Source of the DNA: Planktothrix sp. FACHB-1365
GTDB taxonomy: Bacteria; Cyanobacteriota; Cyanobacteriia; Cyanobacteriales; Microcoleaceae
Direction: 5' to 3'
NCBI RefSeq assembly: GCF_014697575.1
Contig: NZ_JACJSC010000021.1
Location: 47,224 to 111,223, forward strand
Length of the DNA: 64,000 bases
Shown: positions 1 through 8,676 of the stretch, piece after piece
How the letters are laid out: each line of letters begins with the position of its first letter
How positions within the stretch are numbered: position 1 is the first letter of the stretch
The notes under the pieces: generated by a model
What the model was told of the DNA's origin: nothing
The model's input: the letters and a program-made list of their open reading frames with translations, nothing else
Databases searched by the model: none
Position numbers and translations under genes: made by a program

Positions 1-104
1 TTTCGGGATGGCAAAAAGGTTTAACACTCCCTGCGCTCAAGGGACAGGGATTCTAACTTCAACCTAGATAAATGTTAAGTTTTGTAACTCAACCCTAAAA
101 AAAC

Positions 105-133
105 TTGACATTTTTATTGCTATGTAATATATG
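105..133 (+). promoter_or_regulatory. Probable psaE promoter
   Basis: A perfect -35 hexamer TTGACA lies at 105-110 and TATATG at 128-133, with a 17-base spacer as in sigma-70-type promoters. This would give psaE a leader of roughly 125 bases, ending in a purine-rich ribosome site (GGGGAAG) before the ATG at 266. I saw nothing else of note in bases 1-265. Confidence 0.45.
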
Positions 134-265
134 CCTCGGTGATTGTTAAATTCAGTTAGCAATAAAACTTAAAGACTGAAATGAACCCAGACAACCGATC
201 CAGTAGTACCCTGAACATTAAACGTCTTTATCCGTTCTTTTCATTAAAAAGGGGAAGATAAACCA

Positions 266-580
266 ATGGTTCAACGTGGTTCTAAAGTTCGTATCTTACG
301 CAAAGAGTCTTACTGGTATCAAGAAGTGGGTACAGTGGCTTCTGTAGACTCCAGTGGTATCAAATACCCTGTTATCGTTCGCTTTGACAAAGTGAACTAT
401 GCAACCGTCAATACCAACAACTTTGCTTTGTCTGAAGTCGTGGAAGTTGCAGGCCCCAGCAAAGGTGGCACGAAAGGGAAAAGTGGCCCTCAAACTCCTG
501 TAGAAGCGAAAGATCGCACAGTTCCTGGTGGTAGTCCCACTCGTGTCGGTGATCCGAACCAAGGAACCGAAGGAAATTAG
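266..580 (+). CDS. psaE: Photosystem I reaction centre subunit IV (PsaE)
   Basis: PsaE is a small stromal-side subunit of photosystem I that helps dock ferredoxin and supports cyclic electron flow. The first 65 or so residues form the SH3-like core and carry the family's typical sequence ([18 protein letters not shown] at the start, then [11 protein letters not shown]). The protein has 104 residues; a minimal PsaE has about 70. The extra C-terminal 35-40 residues are rich in Gly, Pro, Lys and Thr and are probably disordered. Such tails occur in some cyanobacterial PsaE proteins. mutM starts three bases after the stop codon, so the two genes are probably cotranscribed. Confidence 0.97.
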   Translation: MVQRGSKVRILRKESYWYQEVGTVASVDSSGIKYPVIVRFDKVNYATVNTNNFALSEVVEVAGPSKGGTKGKSGPQTPVEAKDRTVPGGSPTRVGDPNQGTEGN

Positions 581-583
581 TCG

Positions 584-1453
584 GTGCCGGAACTACCGGA
601 AGTTGAAACCGTTCGCCAAGGTCTCAATCAAGTGACCTTGAACCAAGCCGTTATGGGTGGGGAGGTGTTGTTAAATCGCACCCTCGCCTACCCTTTTTCT
701 GTTGATGAATTTTGGCAGAATTTAACGGGAATGGCGATCGCTCAGTGGCATCGCCGAGGAAAATATTTATTAGCAGAATTAGTTAAATTAGACCCAGAGA
801 ACACCCCTGGAGGCTGGTTAGGGGTTCATCTACGGATGACCGGACAATTATTGTGGGTTGATCAAGAAGATCCCTTACAAAAACACACTCGTATTCGCTT
901 ATTTTTTGCTAAAAATCGAGAGTTAAGATTTGTGGATCAGCGCACCTTTGGTCAAATGTGGTGGGTTCCTCCTGATCAAAAAATTTCTAATATTATTACC
1001 GGATTAAATAATTTAGGCCCCGAACCGTTTGCAGCAGAATTTTCCGTTGACTATTTACAAGACCAATTTAAAAAGCGTCAACGGCCTATAAAATCAGCCC
1101 TTTTAGATCAAAAATTAGTGGCGGGAGTGGGAAATATTTATGCAGATGAAGCGTTATTTTTAAGTGGTATTAGCCCCACAACCCCTTGCACCTCGTTAAC
1201 TCGTCCACAACTCGAAGCGTTACGAAGCCATATTATTCAAGTCTTAGAAAAAAGTATTCAAGCCGGGGGGACAACTATTCGCAACTTTCTTAACGTTCAA
1301 GGGATAAATGGCAACTATGGGGGTACTGCTTGGGTTTACAATCGGACTGGAGAGCCTTGTCGCATCTGTGAAACCCCCATTGAACGCTTAAAGCTGGCGG
1401 GACGGTCTGCTCATTTTTGTCCTCAATGTCAAGGGGAAGGGAACAGGGAATAG
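584..1453 (+). CDS. mutM: Formamidopyrimidine-DNA glycosylase (MutM/Fpg)
   Basis: This is a base-excision repair enzyme that removes oxidised purines such as 8-oxoguanine and nicks the abasic site. The start is GTG at 584, three bases after the psaE stop. After Met removal it exposes the catalytic proline of PELPEVE, with the essential glutamate next to it. The domains follow in order: an N-terminal beta-sandwich, a helix-two-turn-helix region with the KSALLDQKLVAGVGNIYADE signature near residues 165-190, and a C-terminal zinc finger with Cys 259/262 and 279/282. The length of 289 residues is normal. Coupling a repair gene to psaE makes sense in a phototroph that makes reactive oxygen, but that link is an inference. 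Confidence 0.96.
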   Translation: MPELPEVETVRQGLNQVTLNQAVMGGEVLLNRTLAYPFSVDEFWQNLTGMAIAQWHRRGKYLLAELVKLDPENTPGGWLGVHLRMTGQLLWVDQEDPLQKHTRIRLFFAKNRELRFVDQRTFGQMWWVPPDQKISNIITGLNNLGPEPFAAEFSVDYLQDQFKKRQRPIKSALLDQKLVAGVGNIYADEALFLSGISPTTPCTSLTRPQLEALRSHIIQVLEKSIQAGGTTIRNFLNVQGINGNYGGTAWVYNRTGEPCRICETPIERLKLAGRSAHFCPQCQGEGNRE

Positions 1454-1454
1454 G

Positions 1455-1520
1455 GAATTACGAATTACGAATTACGAATTACGAATTACGAATTACGAAT
1501 TACGAATTACGAATTACGAA
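1455..1520. repeat. Heptanucleotide tandem repeat (GAATTAC)n
   Basis: About nine and a half perfect copies of the 7-base unit GAATTAC begin at the mutM stop codon. Short tandemly repeated heptamers of this kind are common between cyanobacterial genes. The rest of the gap up to ndhO also holds a short TTCCCTG heptamer run near 1620-1640. Confidence 0.95.
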
Positions 1521-1698
1521 TCAGATAGAAAATAAAGACTATAAACCTTTATAGCCCTACGCATTACAGTTAGAACAATTCTAAATCCAGCAAACCCTTT
1601 CACTCCCTACTGTTCGGTGTTCCCTGTTCCCTGTTCCCTTGCCCGTAGTGCTATAAAATTTGAAAAAAGATTCTATTACCACTTTAAGTTAACGAGCT

Positions 1699-1914
1699 AT
1701 GGCGATTAAAAAAGGTGACTTTGTTCATGCAGTTCGGGAAAAGTTAGAAAACAGCTTAGAGGCAAAAGCCAGTGATACCCGGTTTTCTCCTTATCTTTTT
1801 GAAACCAAAGGGGAAATCATGGAACTGCGAGGAGACTATGCTTTAGTTAAATTTGGGCAAGTTCCTACCCCCAATATTTGGTTAAGACTTGACCAATTGG
1901 AAGCCGCCCAATAG
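1699..1914 (+). CDS. ndhO: NAD(P)H-quinone oxidoreductase subunit O (NdhO)
   Basis: NdhO is a small peripheral subunit specific to the cyanobacterial and plastid NDH-1 complex, which drives cyclic and respiratory electron flow into plastoquinone at the thylakoid. The 71 residues match the whole family length. They begin [19 protein letters not shown] and carry a beta-rich middle ([19 protein letters not shown]) and the typical WLRLDQLE ending. No other ndh gene is nearby, which is normal for cyanobacteria, where ndh genes are scattered. It stands alone between the heptamer repeats and mdh. Confidence 0.95.
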   Translation: MAIKKGDFVHAVREKLENSLEAKASDTRFSPYLFETKGEIMELRGDYALVKFGQVPTPNIWLRLDQLEAAQ

Positions 1915-2034
1915 TTAACTTATAGCGGTTCTCAGAATTGCGGTGGACTTCAGATACAAGCCCCCACTGTAGTGGTACTCCGCTCAGTGGCGGGTAGTTG
2001 ACATTCTAGTATTTCAAGTTGTGAGAATCTGATT

Positions 2035-3009
2035 ATGCTATCTACTCCGTTTTTTCCTGCCTCTTGTCATTCCACACGGGTTTCAATTATTGGTGCTGGG
2101 AAAGTAGGCAGTACCCTTGCCCAACGGATTGTCGAACAAAATATTGCTAATGTTGTTTTATTAGATGTTTTAGAAGGAGTTCCCCAAGGAATTGCATTAG
2201 ATTTAATGCAAGCGGGAGCCGTTGAACGTCATGACCGACACGTTACAGGGACTAACAATTATGAAGATACGGCGGGTTCAGATATTGTGGTAATTACGGC
2301 TGGAAAACCACGAATTCCAGGGATGAGTCGAGATGATTTAATTAGTATTAATGCCAAAATTGTAGCGGAGGCTGCGAAAAAGTCTATTGAATATTCCCCC
2401 GATGCGGTGTTGATTATTGTCACAAATCCTCTTGATATTATGACGTATATTGCCTGGAAAGTGACCCAGGTTGAACCCCATCGAATTATGGGGATGGCTG
2501 GGGTTTTAGATTCCGCGCGATTTGAAGCTTTTTTAGGAATAGAGTTAGGAATGTCTGTGTCAAATATTGATGCAACCGTATTAGGAAGTCATGGCGATTT
2601 AATGGTTCCCTTACCTCGTTATACCACTGTTAATGGCATTCCTATTACAGAATTAATCGAGCCAGAAACGATTAATAAAATTGTTGAACGTACCCGCAAA
2701 GGAGGGGGAGAAATTGTTGAATTATTAAAAACGGGAGGAGCTTATTTTGCACCCGCATCTTCGGTGAGAATTATGGTTGAATCAATTTTACGTCAACAAT
2801 CGAGACTATTACCCACCTGTTGTTATTTACAAGGACAATACGGTTTAAATGATATTTTCCTAGGGGTTCCAGCTTGGTTAGGATGTCGAGGAGTTGAACG
2901 AGTTTTAGAACTCGATTTAACAGAATCCGAACATGAAGCCTTAATGAAATGTGCAGAATCTGTTCGCGAAGGAATTAATCAAGCTTTAGAAATGATAACT
3001 GATAACTGA
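2035..3009 (+). CDS. mdh: Malate dehydrogenase
   Basis: This NAD-dependent enzyme interconverts malate and oxaloacetate in central carbon metabolism. It has the Rossmann nucleotide-binding loop GAGKVG (residues 20-25), the mobile loop with the substrate arginines (AGKPRIPGMSRDDLI), the VTNPLD segment and the catalytic histidine in VLGSHGD. This pattern fits the LDH-like (type 3) malate dehydrogenases. The length of 324 residues is normal. About 14 residues precede the Rossmann strand, so a later start is conceivable, but the ATG at 2035 is the one I see. The gene is followed by a convergent DUF362 gene. Confidence 0.93.
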   Translation: MLSTPFFPASCHSTRVSIIGAGKVGSTLAQRIVEQNIANVVLLDVLEGVPQGIALDLMQAGAVERHDRHVTGTNNYEDTAGSDIVVITAGKPRIPGMSRDDLISINAKIVAEAAKKSIEYSPDAVLIIVTNPLDIMTYIAWKVTQVEPHRIMGMAGVLDSARFEAFLGIELGMSVSNIDATVLGSHGDLMVPLPRYTTVNGIPITELIEPETINKIVERTRKGGGEIVELLKTGGAYFAPASSVRIMVESILRQQSRLLPTCCYLQGQYGLNDIFLGVPAWLGCRGVERVLELDLTESEHEALMKCAESVREGINQALEMITDN

Positions 3010-3032
3010 TGATGCGGATACTTAATAACTGA

Positions 3033-3995
3033 TTACTTGTTTTGGCTATAAGTTGCCATCGGTTCTTTAATCCAGCGAATATAAAAATGTCGGAAAGTGG
3101 ATTTTAAGACACGAGGTAAACCAAAATCGATAGGAACTAAAGCATCGGGTAATTTCCAGTCGGAAACTTGTAATTCTTTGGGGGTTAATAACGGATAATT
3201 AATATCTGTTAATTCAGGGCATAATCCCAATCGTTGAGAGGCTGCAACAGTGGGAACCAAATTCGGATCAACCTGGATCAGATCAACAATTGTTCTATCG
3301 AGGGAAAAAACGTGATCAGAAGCAGCTAAAATCCCTAATTCACGGGGTTCGCCTCCACTGGGGCCATTACCTTCATGACCGATAATAGCATCTAAAATCG
3401 TTAAATTAGGGTTAATGGCTCTTGCGGTTTCTACTAACATTTCCCCAAACCGATTAACATCTTTTCCGGCTTCTAAATGCCACCAGGCTTTCATTTTTCC
3501 GGGGACACAACCAAAGAGGTTTTTAACTCCCATTGTTAGGGTAAGTTGAACGTGGGATTTTAGTTTGGGTAAATTAATCACCACATCCGCTTCCATCGCT
3601 TCTTTACTTAAGCGTAAATGATCAAACCCTTCACTAACAGTTTGATAACGTTTCCCCTGAAATTCTACAATAGGCAAATTTAACGATTCAATCAAGGGTA
3701 AATAACCATTCTTCAGGGCGACTCCCAAAGCACTCCCAAAGGCGGGACTATCCCCTAAAAAGGGTTTTCCTCCCGCCTCAATCACCAGTTTAGCAACGGC
3801 AGCCACCAATTCCGGTCGAGTAACGCATTCTTTTGTGGGACGACTTCCCGTTAATAAATTGGGTTTGAGAAGAACGCGATCGCCCGGTTTTACAAAGGCT
3901 GTTATGCCGCCCCAGGGTTCCAGTAATGTTTTCAAGGACGTTTCTAGGGCTTGAAGGTGATAAGAATTAGCCCGAATTAAAGACACAGTTGGCAT
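3033..3995 (-). CDS. DUF362 domain protein
   Basis: The protein has 320 residues and the DUF362 fold: an early GDRVLLKPNLL motif, a GDSPAFGS glycine-rich stretch, and ADVVINLPKLKSHVQLTLTMGVKNLFG in the middle (positions about 145-175). Many DUF362 proteins also carry ferredoxin-type cysteine clusters, but none is visible here, so this is the short form without iron-sulfur clusters. Its function is not known to me. It converges on mdh with a gap of about 25 bases and faces away from the hypothetical gene upstream. Confidence 0.82.
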   Translation of the reverse strand: MPTVSLIRANSYHLQALETSLKTLLEPWGGITAFVKPGDRVLLKPNLLTGSRPTKECVTRPELVAAVAKLVIEAGGKPFLGDSPAFGSALGVALKNGYLPLIESLNLPIVEFQGKRYQTVSEGFDHLRLSKEAMEADVVINLPKLKSHVQLTLTMGVKNLFGCVPGKMKAWWHLEAGKDVNRFGEMLVETARAINPNLTILDAIIGHEGNGPSGGEPRELGILAASDHVFSLDRTIVDLIQVDPNLVPTVAASQRLGLCPELTDINYPLLTPKELQVSDWKLPDALVPIDFGLPRVLKSTFRHFYIRWIKEPMATYSQNK

Positions 3996-4051
3996 AAATC
4001 TGGAATCCTATAGGATGATTTCATCTATGAAGTAAGATGGCACAAGTTCAG

Positions 4052-4372
4052 TTATTCAGTAACTTTGAAACGACCGACTGCACCCCGATGCAGGGCGGTT
4101 ACCCGTTGAGAATTCAGGAAAATTCCCTCTCCTTCTAGTTCCATAACTGGGGGTTTCAACTCGACTTTTTCCACTTTTGCCATATTAATCATGACCGTTT
4201 GATCAACCAGATGAAAGGTCAGCCAAGCTTGATTTAAGAGTTGGGAAAGTAGGGGGGCTAATTCCGCCGAGGGAATGGGAATGCTAAAGGTTTCGTCATG
4301 GCCGTTGTCATAATAAAAGGTGATTTGCGTTGCTGTGGTCGCATTGTATTCTGCAAAAGACCCTTTGGGCAT
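4052..4372 (-). CDS. Hypothetical cyanobacterial protein (106 aa)
   Basis: I do not recognise a named family. The 106-residue protein is soluble, with alternating beta-rich segments (ATQITFYYDNGHDETF at residues 12-28, then EGIFLNSQRVTALHRGAVGRFKVTE at the end) and one amphipathic helix around residues 38-55. There is no signal peptide or membrane segment. An AGGAGAAG-like ribosome site sits just upstream of the ATG at 4372. Good codon structure and isolation from other reading frames make it a credible gene. Confidence 0.6.
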   Translation of the reverse strand: MPKGSFAEYNATTATQITFYYDNGHDETFSIPIPSAELAPLLSQLLNQAWLTFHLVDQTVMINMAKVEKVELKPPVMELEGEGIFLNSQRVTALHRGAVGRFKVTE

Positions 4373-4486
4373 AGGTCAACTTCTCCTAAATGGGGCAATT
4401 TCACCAAGGAATTGAACGTTCCCACCTTATCTTAGATCGATATAGAATAATATTAATCTTAGTTGTTCACTTTTTTGATTGCGAGA

Positions 4487-5107
4487 ATGTCTAAATCTCC
4501 TCATCCTGGTAATATCTTTCTGGAGAATGTCCCTTGGCAGGATTTAGAAACGATTATTTTTAAACGGCAAAAAAATGGAGAGACTTTACTCACCTATGAT
4601 AATGGGCGTTTGGAACTGATTACTCCCTCGCCTCTCCATCAAGAGTATCGTGAAATTTTAGAAGAATTTATTATTGCTTTATTGGATTTATACAATATTA
4701 ATTATCGGGGTTTAGGGTTCGCCCTTTGGCAAAGACCCGATTTAAAAATTAGTTTAGAAGTGGATAGTTGTTTTTATATTCAAAATTTACCCAGGATTGA
4801 AAAACTATTGACGATTAGTTTACCTGAAAATCCTCCCCCGGATTTAGTTTTGGAAATTGATTTAACTTATAAATCTCTTTCCCGACGTTCTCTCTATGCC
4901 CGTTTAGGGATTCCTGAAGTTTGGCGGTGTGATGAAAATAAATTGAAAATTTATCAGTTAAACGAGGGAGGATATCAACAAATTTCTCACAGTTTCGTAT
5001 TTCCTGAAATAGCCCTAGAAGGTTTACCACAAATTATTAAAAACAATATCAAATCCGGTCGGGTTGCGGTGCGTCGGGAGTTTCAAAAATGGTTAATGAC
5101 GGTTTAG
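4487..5107 (+). CDS. Uma2 family (DUF820) putative endonuclease
   Basis: Uma2 proteins have a PD-(D/E)XK nuclease-like fold and are greatly expanded in cyanobacteria; their cellular role is unsettled. The family pattern is present: LLTYDNGRLELITPSPLHQEY near residues 35-55, PPDLVLEIDLTYKS around 125-140 (the acidic pair of the presumed active site), and RRSLYARLGIPEVWR just after it. The frame is open from a TTG at 4463, but the ATG at 4487 gives a cleaner N terminus, so I chose that. The stop lies ten bases before the dehydrogenase gene. Confidence 0.8.
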   Translation: MSKSPHPGNIFLENVPWQDLETIIFKRQKNGETLLTYDNGRLELITPSPLHQEYREILEEFIIALLDLYNINYRGLGFALWQRPDLKISLEVDSCFYIQNLPRIEKLLTISLPENPPPDLVLEIDLTYKSLSRRSLYARLGIPEVWRCDENKLKIYQLNEGGYQQISHSFVFPEIALEGLPQIIKNNIKSGRVAVRREFQKWLMTV

Positions 5108-5117
5108 GAAATCAGCA

Positions 5118-6047
5118 ATGACATTACTATTATTAGGAGAATTTGAAAATCCTGAAGTTTGGATTTCTGCACTCCAAACTTATCAACCGCAGTTAAAGAT
5201 TGAGGTTTATCCTGATGTTGAAAATTTAGCAGAGATTGATGCAATTTTAGCGTGGATGCACCCATTGGGAGTAATTGAAAAATTCCCTAATTTAAACGTT
5301 ATTATCTCAACAGGTGCAGGTGTTGATCATATTTTACGAGATCCGAATTTACCCCTTGATATTCCAATTGTGCGGTTAGTCGATGAGTCTTTAACTTCGC
5401 AAATGTCGGAATATATTTTATTAGCGGTTTTACAGTATCATCGTCAATTGATAGCTTATAAAACTCAACAAAGTCAAGGGGTATGGCAAGGATTAGCCCC
5501 TAGAAATACATCTGATTGTACCGTTGGAATTCTAGGGTTAGGAGTTTTAGGTTTAGATATTGCTCAAAAACTCAAGATGATGGGGTTTTCGGTGAGAGGT
5601 TGGAGTCGAACCCCTAAAGTTTTAGACAATATTAATTGTTTTTTAGGTGAGGGAGAATTTAAGTTATTTTTAAGTGAATGTGAGATATTAGTGTGTTTGT
5701 TACCTTTAACCCCAAAAACCGAAGGAATTTTAAATCAAAATACCTTTTCAGCTTTACCTCAAGGCGCCTATTTAATTAATGTAGCACGGGGGAAACATTT
5801 AGTTGAAGAAGATTTATTAAATGCTTTAAAATCCGGTCAACTTTCCGGTGCTTGTTTGGATGTTTTTCAAATTGAACCCTTACCGAAAAATCATCCTTTT
5901 TGGGTTCATCCAAACATTACAATTACCCCCCATATTGCGGCGAAAACTATCCCCGCTTCTGTTGCACCTCAAATTATTGAGGCGATTAACAAAAGTCAAG
6001 GGGGATTATTATTAAATAATACCGTTGATGTATCCAGAGGATATTAA
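5118..6047 (+). CDS. D-2-hydroxyacid dehydrogenase, GhrA-like
   Basis: This is an NAD(P)-dependent reductase of the glyoxylate/hydroxypyruvate reductase A type, 309 residues long. It shows the nucleotide-binding motif GILGLGVLGLDIAQKL (about residues 135-150), the INVARGKHLVEEDLL segment with the catalytic Arg, the DVFQIEPLP stretch, and the His of ITPHIAA near residue 274. The early ISTGAGVDHIL motif is also typical. The exact substrate cannot be read from sequence; glyoxylate or hydroxypyruvate from photorespiration is the natural guess. It follows the Uma2 gene closely. Confidence 0.85.
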   Translation: MTLLLLGEFENPEVWISALQTYQPQLKIEVYPDVENLAEIDAILAWMHPLGVIEKFPNLNVIISTGAGVDHILRDPNLPLDIPIVRLVDESLTSQMSEYILLAVLQYHRQLIAYKTQQSQGVWQGLAPRNTSDCTVGILGLGVLGLDIAQKLKMMGFSVRGWSRTPKVLDNINCFLGEGEFKLFLSECEILVCLLPLTPKTEGILNQNTFSALPQGAYLINVARGKHLVEEDLLNALKSGQLSGACLDVFQIEPLPKNHPFWVHPNITITPHIAAKTIPASVAPQIIEAINKSQGGLLLNNTVDVSRGY

Positions 6048-6066
6048 TTAACTAGATACAATGATT

Positions 6067-6639
6067 TCAAATAATCCCGGCTTGTTGAAAAACTTGCTGG
6101 GGGGTAAATTGCAATCCTTCTAATAAATTATCGGTTAAAATTGCCTCATCTCGTTTTGTTTGAGGGGGTGCATCGGGATAAAAAATAGTAATGGTTTTAG
6201 CTTTCGGGTCAATAACCCAAACCCTCAATACTCCAGCATTAAGATAATCAATGGCTTTTTCACTCATTTGACCAAAGGTTTGATCCGGCGATATAATTTC
6301 TATCACTAATTCAGGGGGAACTGGACAAGCTTCATCAATAAATCGGTCTAAAGGTAGACGAGTATAGGAAATATAAAGTAAATCAGGAATTGGAACCCAA
6401 TCTCGATTATTTTTTTTCAGAATAACCGCCCATTCGATGCCGATTTCTCCTTGATTTTGACACCATTGAGTTAAGAGGGTACACAAAGTTCCTCTAATTC
6501 GAGAATGAAAACGTTTGGGTGGTATTTTGGGAACTGCTTCTCCATTAATCAATTCATAATTTAAGTCGGTTTCAGGAAGGGTGAGAAATTCATCTAGGGT
6601 AAGTTGAGTTTTGATTGTTACCATCAGTTGATTGCTCAA
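6067..6639 (-). CDS. Uma2 family (DUF820) putative endonuclease
   Basis: This is a second Uma2 protein, 190 residues long. It has the family signature LNYELINGEAV near residues 26-36, an RIRGTLCTLLTQW helix, VPIPDLLYIS, PPELVIEIISPDQT (acidic active-site pair) and YLNAGVLRVWVIDPKAKTI. Its start is either the ATG at 6639 or an internal ATG at 6624. It converges on the dehydrogenase gene and is about 70 bases upstream-adjacent to a small helical protein on the same strand. That order could mean a cotranscribed pair, but this is only suggested by position. Confidence 0.83.
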   Translation of the reverse strand: MSNQLMVTIKTQLTLDEFLTLPETDLNYELINGEAVPKIPPKRFHSRIRGTLCTLLTQWCQNQGEIGIEWAVILKKNNRDWVPIPDLLYISYTRLPLDRFIDEACPVPPELVIEIISPDQTFGQMSEKAIDYLNAGVLRVWVIDPKAKTITIFYPDAPPQTKRDEAILTDNLLEGLQFTPQQVFQQAGII

Positions 6640-6705
6640 AGGGGTTTATGGTTTAATAATATCGTTTGTAAGCTCTTAGAGATTTGGGAGTCCAAGCAAT
6701 TTTTC

Positions 6706-6930
6706 TCAAGTCTCTAACTCCCGAAGAAAATCATCTACAGAACCCACTGTAATCAAGCCTTCTGCCACTTCCTGTCGAACTTCTTGAATTTCTTGGAGCA
6801 GTTGTTCTCGACGGTTTCTCTGTAGGCGCTTAACTAAGATTTCAACGATGAGGTTTTGTTCCTCAATTGAGAGTGCTTCTACTTTATCTAATGCTTGTTG
6901 AAGCCTTGAGGTTTGTAATCCTTCGGACAT
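6706..6930 (-). CDS. Small helical protein (antitoxin-like), unknown
   Basis: The 74 residues are almost entirely predicted helix and rich in Glu, Gln, Leu and Arg. An LQQALDKVEALSIEEQ segment is followed by two basic-acidic helices. Short proteins with an LSxEEQ segment are often found beside small nucleases or toxins in cyanobacteria. Here the neighbour downstream on the same strand is a Uma2 gene. I cannot assign a family, and no toxin is adjacent, so the antitoxin idea stays tentative. Confidence 0.55.
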   Translation of the reverse strand: MSEGLQTSRLQQALDKVEALSIEEQNLIVEILVKRLQRNRREQLLQEIQEVRQEVAEGLITVGSVDDFLRELET

Positions 6931-7113
6931 AACTAATCATATAAAAATTGCTAGTTTAATTATAACATTTTGAGGAAGATATAGCAAGTCTAAATGGATT
7001 GTACACTCATAATAATCAAGATTATTTTCCCAAAAAATACCACATAAACTCCCATAAAAATGCCTATTTCCCCTTGTTCCAATGCTCTGCATTACAATGC
7101 TAACTTTGAGGCT

Positions 7114-8676
7114 CTACCTCAAATTAACAGGTTGCCAAACTCTAATTTTACGGTCTTTTCCCCCACTAATTAACTTTTGACCATCAGGAGTAAATACAAC
7201 TGCGGTAACAGCGTCAGTATGACCCTCTAGTGGAGGTTTTTTTTCGGATTGTTGATCTTTGACATCCCAAAGTCTAATTTTATGATCATTAGAACCACTC
7301 GCTAATAAACAACCATCAGGACTAAACGCTAATGTATTAATCGCTTCAGAATGCTGCCAATTGACTGAATATTGTTCCCCATTTTTAGTATCCCAAAGTT
7401 TAATTTCTCCCTGATCAGTACCACTCGCTAACATTTTACCATCAGGACTAAACGCTAATGCGTTAATCGCTTGTTTTGGAATCTGTAGCGTCATAATTTC
7501 TTCTTTCTTCAGAGTTCTTAAATTCCAGAATTTTATATAACCATCGACATCGCCACTGGCTAAAATAAAGTTATGATTATCAACCGCTAAAGCAGAAATT
7601 TGCCGGGAATGGCTCGAAAATTCTAGGATTTCTAAATTTTCTTCTTGAGTATCCCAAAGCTTGATGTTACCATTAATAGTGCTGCTAATTGCAAATTTAC
7701 CATCAGGAGTTAACGCCACTGCTTTAACTCGACTTGAAGCTTTTTCTGTTCTCCCAAAACGATTGAAAAATGAGTCTTTTAAATCAAATATTCCTCCATA
7801 CTCTGCTAAAGTTTTAGGTTTTTTTTCTTCTGGACTTTTTTCTTCTAGGTTTTTAATATCCCAGAGTTGAATCAGATTTACTTCTAACCCTCCAACCATA
7901 GCACTCACAATAAATTCTTCTGTTGGACTCAGAGTGATGGGTGTAGGAAATTTAAAGCCAGGTGTCATTTTTGAACCCGAAAATCGCTTAATTTTCCCTT
8001 TATTTAACAAATCATAAACAATAATTTCTTGATCACAACCTACTGCTATACGATTTCCATCCGAAAAGCTAACAATAGAACAGATTTCACTATCAAAATC
8101 TTCCATTGTTTCCACTTGCCATTTTTTACTAATCGTTGATTTTTGGCGATTTAACAGAGATGAAGGTTCAGATTGTTCAATATAACGATTCAGGGTAATA
8201 TATTGCAAGCTGGCTTGATTTGGTTCAAGGTTAGTTAACTTAAAAACTTCAGAAGGTTCAGCAGTAACAGGGTTAATAATTTCCCAAAATTTACGATAAC
8301 ATTCCATCAGAGGTTTGTGAATCTCCTCTAACGTTGTTTGACTTAACCTAAAATTAGGTTGAAATTCTTTAATAACAATCCCTTCAATTAAACAAATTTT
8401 TCGACCAAAACCATCGGTTAAAACCCCAGTTTCAGACAACCCTGTATTATCACCTGTTGCTAAAATAACTCGAAAAATTAAGGTTAATTTGCCAACGGAA
8501 GGATGATCAATTTCTTGATAATAAGCAGTTTCAGGTTTTGAAAGTTCTCCTATGGCTGCTTTTGCCAAAATAATAGAAACATCCGCATTACAGATAAAAT
8601 CAGGAGCAACAATTGTTCTGTAATCCAGGTATTGATTACGGCTGACTAAAAATGACCAAGCTGGTGTATAATTCAT
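7114..8676 (-). CDS. WD40 repeat protein with novel N-terminal domain
   Basis: The protein has 520 residues. Residues 1 to about 180 form a domain I do not recognise. From about 195 to the end there are WD40 blades; clear repeats include SPDGKMLASGTDQGEIKLWD, SPDGCLLASGSNDHKIRLWD and TPDGQKLISGGKDRKIRVW, enough for one beta-propeller. The start codon overlaps the stop of the upstream GTPase-like gene by four bases (8673-8676), so the two are translationally coupled. The propeller is probably a platform for protein binding, with the N-terminal domain or the P-loop partner providing the activity. This operon logic is inferred. Confidence 0.85.
   Translation of the reverse strand: MNYTPAWSFLVSRNQYLDYRTIVAPDFICNADVSIILAKAAIGELSKPETAYYQEIDHPSVGKLTLIFRVILATGDNTGLSETGVLTDGFGRKICLIEGIVIKEFQPNFRLSQTTLEEIHKPLMECYRKFWEIINPVTAEPSEVFKLTNLEPNQASLQYITLNRYIEQSEPSSLLNRQKSTISKKWQVETMEDFDSEICSIVSFSDGNRIAVGCDQEIIVYDLLNKGKIKRFSGSKMTPGFKFPTPITLSPTEEFIVSAMVGGLEVNLIQLWDIKNLEEKSPEEKKPKTLAEYGGIFDLKDSFFNRFGRTEKASSRVKAVALTPDGKFAISSTINGNIKLWDTQEENLEILEFSSHSRQISALAVDNHNFILASGDVDGYIKFWNLRTLKKEEIMTLQIPKQAINALAFSPDGKMLASGTDQGEIKLWDTKNGEQYSVNWQHSEAINTLAFSPDGCLLASGSNDHKIRLWDVKDQQSEKKPPLEGHTDAVTAVVFTPDGQKLISGGKDRKIRVWQPVNLR

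Noticed and set aside
1455..1520. Possible CRISPR array
   Set aside because: The repeat unit is seven bases with no spacers; it is a simple tandem heptamer. I found no CRISPR-like repeat-spacer pattern anywhere in the window.
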